DNA of 59,647 nt from CAYWVO01 sp964461835 (lineage in GTDB: Bacteria > Zixibacteria > MSB-5A5 > WJJR01 > JAJRUJ01): positions 1 to 59,647 of the forward strand of contig CAYWVO010000022.1 of the NCBI GenBank assembly GCA_964461835.1, in the 5' to 3' direction. The translations under genes were made by a program, and so were the position numbers. The notes under the pieces were generated by a model, which had not been told where the DNA came from, searched no databases, and saw only the letters and a list, made by a program, of their open reading frames with translations. Each line of letters opens with the position of its first letter. Position 1 is the stretch's first letter. Positions 52,123 to 59,647 of this stretch are shown here, piece after piece.

Positions 52123-53649
52123 TCAGCGGTGGCGCGCAGACCGCGCAACAATTACGTATCCAAGAAGACCCAATGTTAATATCAGGCATCCTTTGCCCAC
52201 CCAACGGCCATACCGGGTAAAGAACGTTGTCTCGGTACACAGTGACAACGTCGCCGTACGCACATCGGTGAAAAACATTTCGGAGGGATTAACAATGGCG
52301 CCGGTGCGATCGACAAACGTTGAAATTCCGGTGTTTGCCGAACGGGCGATTATCCGCCGGTTTTCAATCGCGCGCATGACACACATGCCGGCATGTTGAT
52401 ACGGCCCCGGAGAAAACCCATACCATCCATCATTGGTAATATTTACCAAAAAGGCCGCCCCTTCATTAACGAATCGTCGGACAATTTCCGGGAACGCCGA
52501 CTCAAAACAAATCAAGACCGCATAAGGTCCCTGGTCGTGCTCGAATAAGTTGTATTGGGTTCCGGCGGTGAAATCAGCCTGTCCGAGATGCAGGTTTTGC
52601 AGGATGGGTATTTTGTCGGAAAACGGCACCCACTCCCCCATCGGGACCAGTTGTAGTTTCGCGTGATAGGTATTGCTCAGCCGACCGGAATCCAGTTGTC
52701 GCGCCGCGTTGTAATAGAAGTATTCGCCCGGCTGCTCCACTTCGAAATCCAAGGTGCCTACCAGCAACGGCGCGTGAACATCGCGGGAGAGTCGCCGGAT
52801 TTGTCGCAACCGCTTGGGATCAGCCCGCAGGTATCCTGTAATCGCCGTCTCCGGCCAGATAATTAAATCCACGCTGTCGGCATCGGCGAGGTACGTCAGC
52901 GTCTCGTACGTCGCGGTACTGAAATCGGCAAACGAGGAGTCCCATTTCCGCCGCGAATCAATATCCCCCTGCAAGACCCCAAAGGAGATCGTCGGGCCCT
53001 CCGAGTGTCTCAGCCGGTCAATCTCCCCCTTGCCCTGCACCAGCGGTAGCACGACCAGGACGATCAGCATCCCGATAACGGCCAGACGAGCAGCAAGGCG
53101 GGAGGTTCCCCTGAGCAACCAGTAAACCAGCACGTTGAGGAATCCCACATACAGCGATACCCCCAGGTCACCGGTGATCGACGCGAACTGAATTATTTCG
53201 AGATACCCCAATTGCGAATAGGAGAGATTCGACCAGGGAAAAGCCAGCTCACCGAGGCCGCGCAGGTACTCGTGGCCCACCCAGAGAATCGGCCACAGCC
53301 AAAGCGCGACATCACCAAACTGTCTTTTCAACAGGCCAAACACCCAGGTGGTTACGGCGATATACAAACCGAGGATCGCCACCATGATCAGCATCCCCGG
53401 AATGCTGACCCAGCCCACCCAGTACAACAAGGCCAGGTGATGACAGAAACCGAACCACCAGCCGAAACGAAAATGGTCACTGAGTGAACGGCGATCCAAC
53501 ACCCGCAGGAAAATTGCATAGGCGATCCAGGCGATAAATCCGACGGAAAACGGGGGATACGCGAAGACCAGGAGCGAAGCCAGCGCCGCCAGGATGATGT
53601 AGGGACGGGACGAAACGTAACGGAGAGGGGTCATGAGCAGGACTGACAT
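52123..53649 (-). CDS. lnt: Apolipoprotein N-acyltransferase
   Basis: Acylates the N-terminal cysteine of lipoproteins in the inner membrane. An N-terminal membrane part (residues 15-205, six or so segments) is followed by a nitrilase-like domain with the catalytic triad E267 (IIWPETAITG), K331 (YHAKLQLVPMGEWVPF) and C381 (AVLICFESAFPEI). ATG 53649 gives 508 residues, the family's usual length; the longer GTG 53754 start overlaps the purM stop and adds a basic head unlike Lnt. The lipoproteins in this window (LpoB-like, COG3014-like) would be substrates. Confidence 0.93.
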   Translation of the reverse strand: MSVLLMTPLRYVSSRPYIILAALASLLVFAYPPFSVGFIAWIAYAIFLRVLDRRSLSDHFRFGWWFGFCHHLALLYWVGWVSIPGMLIMVAILGLYIAVTTWVFGLLKRQFGDVALWLWPILWVGHEYLRGLGELAFPWSNLSYSQLGYLEIIQFASITGDLGVSLYVGFLNVLVYWLLRGTSRLAARLAVIGMLIVLVVLPLVQGKGEIDRLRHSEGPTISFGVLQGDIDSRRKWDSSFADFSTATYETLTYLADADSVDLIIWPETAITGYLRADPKRLRQIRRLSRDVHAPLLVGTLDFEVEQPGEYFYYNAARQLDSGRLSNTYHAKLQLVPMGEWVPFSDKIPILQNLHLGQADFTAGTQYNLFEHDQGPYAVLICFESAFPEIVRRFVNEGAAFLVNITNDGWYGFSPGPYQHAGMCVMRAIENRRIIARSANTGISTFVDRTGAIVNPSEMFFTDVRTATLSLCTETTFFTRYGRWVGKGCLILTLGLLGYVIVARSARHR

Positions 53650-53754
53650 GTCGGATTTCTTGCCCACCGGAGGTGGCCGGCGAAATCCCACTGACCTAAA
53701 ATGTCTGCACAGCGGGTTGACATTGTGGTTCTTCCCAGCCGCCAGCGATTTCAC

Positions 53755-54798
53755 CTACCCCGGCATGGCCAGACGCACCCGGCGTGGACCTTCCCCAATG
53801 TGACCGATCAAATATGCCTCGGCGCCGTGGTCCTGCAATAACTCGACTAATTTGGGGCCGTCGGATGGCCGGACGATCAGGATAAACCCAATCCCCATAT
53901 TGAAAACCCGAAACATTTCCTCGTTGGCAATCCCACCTTCCGATTGCAGCCAGCGGAACAGCGGCGGAATCCCCCACTTGGTCGTATCTACCAGCGCTTG
54001 GCGGCCTTCCGGAAGAATCCGGGACAGATTACCACCTATTCCACCCCCGGTGATATGCGCGACGCCCAGGATATCAATCGTATTACGCGCAATCGTCAAC
54101 TCGTTGAGGTAGCTGCGGTGCGGTGTCAGGAGGGCATCGGCCAGGGAGCACCCCAACTCATCCGGAGTATGATCCAGTGAATACTCGCCCACTTCGAGCA
54201 CGATGTGGCGAATTAAAGAATAACCATTGGTATGAGGGCCGGATGAAGCAATGCCGACCAGCACATCCCCGGAGCGGATTTGCGAGCCGTCGATAATATC
54301 GGCTTTCTCGACCGCACCGATGATGAAACCGGCGACATCGTATTCCTCATTCTGATAAAACCCCGGCATTTCGGCGGTTTCGCCGCCAATGAGTGACATT
54401 TTATTCTCGCGGCAGGCGTTGGCGATCCCGCCGACCAAATCTTCGGCTACTGCGGGTTCCAACTTCCCCATAGACAGATAGTCCAGGAAGGCCAGCGGGC
54501 GGGCGCCGCAGGTGATGATATCGTCCACACAGTGGTTGACCAGGTCGGCACCGACAGAGGCATGCCGTCCGGTCAGAAAGGCCAATTTCAACTTCGTACC
54601 GACACCATCGGCGGAGGTGACCAGCACCGGTTCCTGATAGTCCTGCGCATCAAACGCCAGTAATCCGGAGAAGGGACCGACTCCCGCGAGGACACCACCG
54701 CCATACGTGCGTGCGGCCAGGGCGCTAATTCGTTTTACTGTTTCATCTGCCGCCGTGAGCGAAACGCCTGATGATTCATAGTCAATTTTGGACGACAT
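53755..54798 (-). CDS. purM: Phosphoribosylformylglycinamidine cyclo-ligase
   Basis: Step five of purine synthesis, making aminoimidazole ribonucleotide with ATP. The start DYESSGVSLTAADETVKRI, TSADGVGTKLKLA, VNHCVDDIITCGARPLAFLDYL, IGGETAEMPGFY and ITGGGIGGNLSRILP are PurM markers. 347 residues is normal. No other purine genes are nearby. Confidence 0.96.
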   Translation of the reverse strand: MSSKIDYESSGVSLTAADETVKRISALAARTYGGGVLAGVGPFSGLLAFDAQDYQEPVLVTSADGVGTKLKLAFLTGRHASVGADLVNHCVDDIITCGARPLAFLDYLSMGKLEPAVAEDLVGGIANACRENKMSLIGGETAEMPGFYQNEEYDVAGFIIGAVEKADIIDGSQIRSGDVLVGIASSGPHTNGYSLIRHIVLEVGEYSLDHTPDELGCSLADALLTPHRSYLNELTIARNTIDILGVAHITGGGIGGNLSRILPEGRQALVDTTKWGIPPLFRWLQSEGGIANEEMFRVFNMGIGFILIVRPSDGPKLVELLQDHGAEAYLIGHIGEGPRRVRLAMPG

Positions 54799-54833
54799 CC
54801 AGTACCCCCAAATCCTGCGGTAATCGGCCTGCC

Positions 54834-55559
54834 TCAGGATACACGCTGGCCGTTAATTTCCAAAGTAAAACGGTACCCCAAAAACTCGGCCGCCCGCCGG
54901 CAGACGACCATCCGTGAAAGAAATATCTCAAAGTATTCCATCACTGACGAAATCTCGGTGTCAATGGTCAGTAACAACGCGATGACTTTCGGTTCTGAAT
55001 GGACTGCCAGCCGGGACTGGGTGACGGCATAATTCACGCGGTCGTGGATATCATCGGAAACAAACTCAGTCGTGCGAACCCGCGAACGATGCACATCGGA
55101 CTTATCCGCCAAAATCACCGCCGCGCACAGATCGTTAACCGGCACACCGTCTTTTTCATCATGGTTACCCACGGCGGCTATAATATCACAAACCTCATCC
55201 AGGGGCATCCCCATTTTCACCAGAATCGGAAAGGCCAGTACCGCTGCGGTTTGCGCGTGATACCCGCGATTGATCAGATTGCCGGTATCATGCACGTAGG
55301 CGGCGATGGCGGCCAGTTCCGCACGGCGCTCGGGCGCCCCGATCGCCAGCATCACTTCCCGTGCCCGTTTCGCCGCCACACCTGTATGCCGTGCACCATG
55401 CTCAGTGTAGCCAATGACTTCTAGAGCGGCATCCGCCTTCTTGACCAGGGTGGCAAATTCCGGGTTATTGCGCACCTCGGCCAACCGAACTTGAGAATTC
55501 GTCTCGGAGGCCTTCTGCCGCGGTTTTCGCGTAGTGCCGGTTTTTGAATCGCTGCTCAT
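54834..55559 (-). CDS. HD-domain phosphohydrolase
   Basis: A 241-residue protein; ATG 55559 is preceded by AGGA seven bases away, so the longer frame to 55622 is set aside. The HD motif appears as HGARHTGVAAKRA and YVHDTGNLI, with further conserved NHDEKDGVPVND and ILADKSDVHRSRV segments. The protein lacks a synthetase or other fused domain. The substrate is not clear; the family cleaves phosphate from nucleotides, including signalling nucleotides. It lies between priA and purM. Confidence 0.75.
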   Translation of the reverse strand: MSSDSKTGTTRKPRQKASETNSQVRLAEVRNNPEFATLVKKADAALEVIGYTEHGARHTGVAAKRAREVMLAIGAPERRAELAAIAAYVHDTGNLINRGYHAQTAAVLAFPILVKMGMPLDEVCDIIAAVGNHDEKDGVPVNDLCAAVILADKSDVHRSRVRTTEFVSDDIHDRVNYAVTQSRLAVHSEPKVIALLLTIDTEISSVMEYFEIFLSRMVVCRRAAEFLGYRFTLEINGQRVS

Positions 55560-55578
55560 TGTTAATCCTACAGATTGC

Positions 55579-55600
55579 TCCGATGTGTTGCCGCATCGGA
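55579..55600 (-). other. Hairpin in the leader of the HD-domain gene
   Basis: TCCGATG (55579-55585) and CATCGGA (55594-55600) form a perfect 7-bp stem with an eight-base loop, ending 20 bases before the start codon at 55559. It may act in translation control. No T-run is present. Confidence 0.35.
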
Positions 55601-55798
55601 AAGTACTATTTGCCGATCTCACCGCCTGTTGTCAACCAGCGAAATCCGCTTCGCCGCGCACCCAATGAAACGGCCAGAACCGAATGCCGTTGGCGGCTAC
55701 CATTGAACTGTGAGGACATTCCCGGATTGGATAGTCCTCTCCTATTGTACTACTATCGGTTCCCGATGAGTAATTTGGCAGGGAAGACCGTCAATCCG

Positions 55799-58240
55799 TC
55801 AGAAAAAATCAATCGGATCGACATCCACGACGAAGCGGGCATCCTTTTTTCTCCGGCAGCGAGCGTCAAAGTCTTGGAACAGGGAATTTAAACTCTTCAA
55901 CAATTGGACTACGGAACGCACTTTAAGCAGGATGTGCCAACGATACCGTCGCCGTACTCGCACAATCGGCGCCGGGGCCGGACCGAGAATGTGCAACACG
56001 TTCGTCGTTCTTTTGGTGGCGTAATCGAGGTCCGCTACGGCTTCCCGTGCCAGTTCATACGCGAGAGCACTCTCCGGGGATGAGTATTCTAAACGAATGA
56101 GACGAGTATACGGTGGGTAGGACAGCTCCTGGCGGCGGCCAACTTCGCGGTCGAAAAACCCGACATAATCCTGCGCCGCCGCCAGTTCAATCAAAGGGTG
56201 TTCGGGATGAAATGTCTGCACGACGACTTTGCCTGCTTCCACCCCCCGGCCGGACCGTCCGGAGACCTGGGTCACCAGTTGGAAGGTTTTCTCTTCTGAA
56301 CGAAAATCCGGAAACGACAGGTGCCGGTCGGCCCAAACCACGCCGACCAGACCCACCCCGGCGAAATCCAAACCTTTTGCCACCATTTGCGTGCCCACCA
56401 AAATGTCAATTTCCCGTCGACCGAACCGCGCCAGAATGTCGCCGGCGGCTTCCTGGCCGGAAAGCGTATCGGTATCCAGCCGCTGGATGCGCCACGCGTC
56501 GTTGATCCGCTGCAACTGCTGCTCCACTTTTTGGGTGCCGACCCCACGGAAACCAAATTTGTGATTGCCGCAGTTCGGACAGGACGATTGCGCTGCAGTT
56601 TGATATTCACATAAATGGCAGCGGTACGACCGGTCACTCAGATGATAGGTGAGCGTGATACCACAGTTAGGACACTCCAGGCGCCAGCCACAGAGGGAAC
56701 AAGTGACCATGGTCGAGTGGCCCCGCCGATTGAGAAACAGGATCGCTTGCTGTTTCTGCGTTAGTGTCTCTTCGAGAAGATGAATCATTTGTTCAGTAAA
56801 AATACCTTGTTCTTTCTCTTCGGTGACCACGCGTTTCCCGGCGAGGTCCACCAGGTGGACAATGGGCAGCGAACGGCCGGGAATCCGCCGTTTCAAGGTT
56901 ACCAATTGATATTTGTCATTGCGGGCATTGGTAAATGATTCAACCGCCGGCGTCGCCGAACCCAAGACACAGAGGCCGCCGGCCTGTTGCGCCCGCACCA
57001 CCGCCACATCACGCGCGTGGTAGCGGGGATCGGGTTCTGATTGCTTGTAGCTTTCCGCGTGTTCTTCATCGACAACGATCATACCCACATCAGCCAAGGG
57101 TGCGTACACCGCCGAACGTGCCCCAATAACAATACTATACTCACCGGCCAGCACTTTGCGGTGCGTCCAGTAGCGTTCCGATCGAACCATGCCGGAGTGC
57201 CACATCGCCACCCGACCGGGATATCGATTATCCCAAATAATCCGGGCCGTCTGCGCCAGGGTAATCTCCGGCACCAAGACCAACACCCGTTTGCCGGCGG
57301 CCAGCACTCGGTCGGCTAACTCCATATACACTCTGGTCTTACCTGAGCCAGTCACACCGAACAGCAATACCGGGCGAGGATTTTCTTCACTAAGACAAGG
57401 CTCGAGTTGCTGGACCGCAGCAGCCTGTTCCTCAGTCAAAGGCCGTGAGAGTCCATTTATTTCGGGAACAGATTCGCTGGAGTACGGTCGCGGATGCCAG
57501 CGGAGATATCCATCCCGCATCCATTCGGTGATTTTCCGCGCCGGTACCTTGGTCTTGCGGGCCAGTTCACCACGGCGCAGGCCGTTAGTCGTATCCGCTG
57601 AGAGTATTGAAGTGACCTCGTCCGGCAAGTCGTTAACGTGTTGGGGATCAATACCATACACCACCGCTTGGCGTGGAATTGGCGGGATTCGCACGTGTGT
57701 CCGCTGTTCGATCCAGCCATCCCGCAGCAAGCGCTCAATGGCCCTCTTCGCCCGCCCCCGTCCCAACAGCGTGTAGGCTTTCGCCACCGGCAATCCCAAT
57801 TTGGCCGGCAACTGAGCCAGTAACTCCTTACAGGATTTGGGCAATCGATGAAGATCGGCGGCTGACATCTCCCATCGCTGCGGGGCGGCATATATAATGT
57901 AGCGTGGTTGCACTCGCCAGAGCGGCCCAGCGGCGGCCAGCAGGGTTTCGCCGACTGAGCAGAAGTAATAATCCGACACCCACCGGGCCAATTCGATAAT
58001 TGATTCCGGCACAATCGGCTGCGAATCGAGCACCGCCGAGACAGCTTTGATGTTCCCCTCCGGGATTTCTTCTGCAGGACCGAGGACAACCCCGACTTTT
58101 TCCGTAGTACCCCAAGGTGCGCGTACTCGCACACCGGGACGGATTTGTGAGGCAAACTCATTCGGCACCCGATAGGTAAACAATGTCCGGACGGGAACTG
58201 CGAAAGCAACATCAACATTTGTCGTCGTATCTACCGGCAT
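55799..58240 (-). CDS. priA: Primosomal protein N' (replication restart helicase)
   Basis: Superfamily 2 helicase that reloads the replisome at stalled forks. ATG 58240 has GAGG nine bases upstream; the TTG at 58261 is rejected. Order of parts: DNA-binding N terminus, LLFGVTGSGKTRVYMELA (Walker A), VDEEHAESYKQ, GSATPAVESF, then the double zinc-binding region with eight cysteines (CSLCGWRLECPNCG ... CHLC ... CPNCG) and the C-terminal helicase lobe with VGTQMVAKGLDFAGV. Length 813 residues is somewhat longer than E. coli PriA (732). Confidence 0.96.
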   Translation of the reverse strand: MPVDTTTNVDVAFAVPVRTLFTYRVPNEFASQIRPGVRVRAPWGTTEKVGVVLGPAEEIPEGNIKAVSAVLDSQPIVPESIIELARWVSDYYFCSVGETLLAAAGPLWRVQPRYIIYAAPQRWEMSAADLHRLPKSCKELLAQLPAKLGLPVAKAYTLLGRGRAKRAIERLLRDGWIEQRTHVRIPPIPRQAVVYGIDPQHVNDLPDEVTSILSADTTNGLRRGELARKTKVPARKITEWMRDGYLRWHPRPYSSESVPEINGLSRPLTEEQAAAVQQLEPCLSEENPRPVLLFGVTGSGKTRVYMELADRVLAAGKRVLVLVPEITLAQTARIIWDNRYPGRVAMWHSGMVRSERYWTHRKVLAGEYSIVIGARSAVYAPLADVGMIVVDEEHAESYKQSEPDPRYHARDVAVVRAQQAGGLCVLGSATPAVESFTNARNDKYQLVTLKRRIPGRSLPIVHLVDLAGKRVVTEEKEQGIFTEQMIHLLEETLTQKQQAILFLNRRGHSTMVTCSLCGWRLECPNCGITLTYHLSDRSYRCHLCEYQTAAQSSCPNCGNHKFGFRGVGTQKVEQQLQRINDAWRIQRLDTDTLSGQEAAGDILARFGRREIDILVGTQMVAKGLDFAGVGLVGVVWADRHLSFPDFRSEEKTFQLVTQVSGRSGRGVEAGKVVVQTFHPEHPLIELAAAQDYVGFFDREVGRRQELSYPPYTRLIRLEYSSPESALAYELAREAVADLDYATKRTTNVLHILGPAPAPIVRVRRRYRWHILLKVRSVVQLLKSLNSLFQDFDARCRRKKDARFVVDVDPIDFF

Positions 58241-58395
58241 TGCGAAAGACCTCGGCGCCAATTCATGAGGCTAATTAATAGTGCTTACCACCAACTGGCA
58301 AATGCCGTGATGGGCATTGACTCACCGTGATGTACGGGCTTACTTGCTGACTTGCGGCGAACGACAAGGGAGAAGGTACTCAGGGATCACCAGGC

Positions 58396-59451
58396 ATGAA
58401 ACTCGGGATTATCGGCTTTCCAGGATCAGGGAAGACCACGGTCTTCAATGCCGTCGCCGGCGCCCACGCCGCTGTCGGCTACGGACAACCGGGCGAGATC
58501 CACCGCGCCGTGCTCAAAATACCCGACTCACGTTTGGACAAGTTACACGGCTTCCTCCAATCTAAAAAGAAAGTCCACGCCGAAATCGAATACCTGGATT
58601 TCCCGCCGCCGGACAAAAAGGGTACCGATGCCGAACAGGTATTTCCGACCGAATTACGCGAATGTGCGGGCATCATCGCGGTCATCAACTGCTTCAATCC
58701 GACAATCGAGCGAAGTCCACTGAAACGGCTGCGGGATCTCCAAAACGAAATGATCCTGTCGGACCTGATTGTCGCCGAGAAACGACAGGCACGACTCCAG
58801 AAAGACTCCAGCCGCGGCGTCGCTTGCGATCCCACGGAAATCAAGGCAATCGACACGGCGGTCGAAATCCTCAATGCCGAAAAACCACTCCGAATGGCCG
58901 AGTTGAGTGAAAATGAACTGACCGCCATCAGAGGGTATGCCTTCCTCTCCCTCAAGCCGTTGCTGGTTGCCCTCAACACTGCCGAGGGTGAGTCGGTAGG
59001 TTCGGCGACTCGTGAGGAAATCAAGGCTGACCCCACACTCGGCGGGAAAACGGCCGTGACGGAGTTATCCGGCAAAGTGGAAATGGAATTGGCTGATTTG
59101 GATAAGGCCGATCGGGAATCATTCTTGGCTGAGTTCGGGATCGCTGAACCGGCGACGGATAAGCTGGTACATCTCTCCTATGAACTGCTTGATTTAATCA
59201 CGTTTTTCACCGGCGCGGAAAAGGAATCGCGCGCCTGGCCGGTTAAACGAGGTACCACCGCACCGGAGGCGGCCGGGCAGATTCATCAAGACTTTCGGCG
59301 CGGTTTTATCCGGGCCGAGGTCACCTCGGTAGAAGAGTTTGTCGAGCACGGTGGTTTGGCCAACTGCCGTAAAGCCGGGGTGGCGCGTCTTGAAGGTAAA
59401 GAGTATGTTGTCCGGGACGGGGATTTTATTCTCTTCCGATTCAATGTCTAA
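58396..59451 (+). CDS. YchF/Obg-type GTPase-like ATPase
   Basis: A 351-residue P-loop protein of the YchF (OLA1) family. GFPGSGKTTVFNAV is the P-loop; YLDFPPPDKKG takes the place of the usual DxxG switch; and the C terminus has AWPVKRGTTAPEAAGQIHQDFRRGFIRAEV, the TGS/DUF933 domain typical of YchF. The central coiled-coil domain (residues about 130-200) is of normal size. YchF binds ribosomes and hydrolyses ATP in E. coli. It diverges from priA. The NKxD position reads LVALNTAEG, similar to the NxxE of YchF, which fits an ATPase. Confidence 0.88.
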   Translation: MKLGIIGFPGSGKTTVFNAVAGAHAAVGYGQPGEIHRAVLKIPDSRLDKLHGFLQSKKKVHAEIEYLDFPPPDKKGTDAEQVFPTELRECAGIIAVINCFNPTIERSPLKRLRDLQNEMILSDLIVAEKRQARLQKDSSRGVACDPTEIKAIDTAVEILNAEKPLRMAELSENELTAIRGYAFLSLKPLLVALNTAEGESVGSATREEIKADPTLGGKTAVTELSGKVEMELADLDKADRESFLAEFGIAEPATDKLVHLSYELLDLITFFTGAEKESRAWPVKRGTTAPEAAGQIHQDFRRGFIRAEVTSVEEFVEHGGLANCRKAGVARLEGKEYVVRDGDFILFRFNV

Positions 59452-59617
59452 ACGCCGCAAAAGAAACCTGGTTCGTTCAGCCACGCCATCCCCTGAGGGC
59501 AGTCTGGTCGTTCCTCGTACACTCCTGCTGCTTTGGCTTGGCCTGCAAGTTGTCGGCCTGGCGTTTCCAGACGCCAGAACCTGGGGGATCCATTTAGCCC
59601 GGATATTTCATGAATAG
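59444..59617 (+). CDS. Possible small membrane protein overlapping ychF end
   Basis: The frame from ATG 59444 overlaps the ychF end by eight bases and gives 57 residues with a basic start (MSKRRKRNLVRS) and one hydrophobic stretch (VVPRTLLLLWLGLQVVGLAF). The layout resembles a coupled cistron. No homology is apparent to me, and the window ends 30 bases after it, so I cannot judge what follows. Confidence 0.35.
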   Translation: MSKRRKRNLVRSATPSPEGSLVVPRTLLLLWLGLQVVGLAFPDARTWGIHLARIFHE

Positions 59618-59647
59618 ATTTGGCGAAGCCTTTTAATTCTTTATCAT

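Overview
The window looks like a chromosome segment of a Gram-negative bacterium from the FCB side of the tree. My best guess is the candidate phylum Zixibacteria or a close neighbour, inferred from sequence style rather than from any search. Four points support this. Three large exported proteins end in the type IX secretion-style tail NYPNPFNAGT...GVYFYRL...K(K/R)M.LMK or a close variant. One exported protein ends in a dockerin-like double repeat (DVNCD..xNPLDVQ). There is an apolipoprotein N-acyltransferase and outer-membrane-type lipoproteins. MurE carries the DNPR motif of meso-diaminopimelate enzymes. Coding density is high, the DNA is moderately GC-rich, and GTG and TTG starts are common. 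I see no rRNA, tRNA, CRISPR array, transposase or integrase.

Layout. 1-9 kb: two very large repeat-built exported proteins facing each other across a terminator. The larger, with HYR-type repeats, has a convincing sigma-54-type promoter and a long structured leader. 9-18 kb: hemL on the plus strand, then a minus-strand phenylalanine/tyrosine degradation operon (HPP dioxygenase, homogentisate dioxygenase, HisC-like aminotransferase, fumarylacetoacetase family, flavin-reductase family, aromatic amino acid hydroxylase). 18-23.5 kb: a short Rho, a DUF401 membrane protein, a truncated Tat/DUF362 gene, a tiny membrane protein, a 135-bp MITE-like inverted-repeat element, and a lipoprotein pair (COG3014 type and LpoB type). 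23.5-26 kb: an AT-richer, tightly packed three-gene island made of a small PD-(D/E)XK nuclease-like protein, a Ser/Thr kinase and an unrecognised protein. It has its own -10 box and is insulated from the genes upstream by a terminator. 26-42.7 kb: a complete dcw cluster in the order mraZ-rsmH-ftsL-ftsI-murE-murF-mraY-murD-ftsW-murG-murC-ftsQ-ftsA-ftsZ, read leftwards from one strong promoter; murB and ddl are absent. 43-45.4 kb: a divergent gingipain-type C25 peptidase with a sorting tail. 45.5-58.2 kb: a minus-strand series priA, HD-domain protein, purM, lnt, beta-propeller sorting-tail protein, FemAB-like protein, and three glycosyltransferases. 58.4 kb to the end: ychF-like GTPase and a small overlapping membrane ORF.

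How it fits together. Much of the window serves the cell envelope: the peptidoglycan precursor and divisome genes, LpoB-type lipoproteins that may stimulate the synthases, lipoprotein acylation, surface glycan assembly, and secretion-tailed surface proteins. The tyrosine pathway would feed fumarate and acetoacetate into central metabolism. The nuclease-kinase-unknown island fits none of these and is the best candidate for an undescribed, possibly anti-phage, system; that role is inference.
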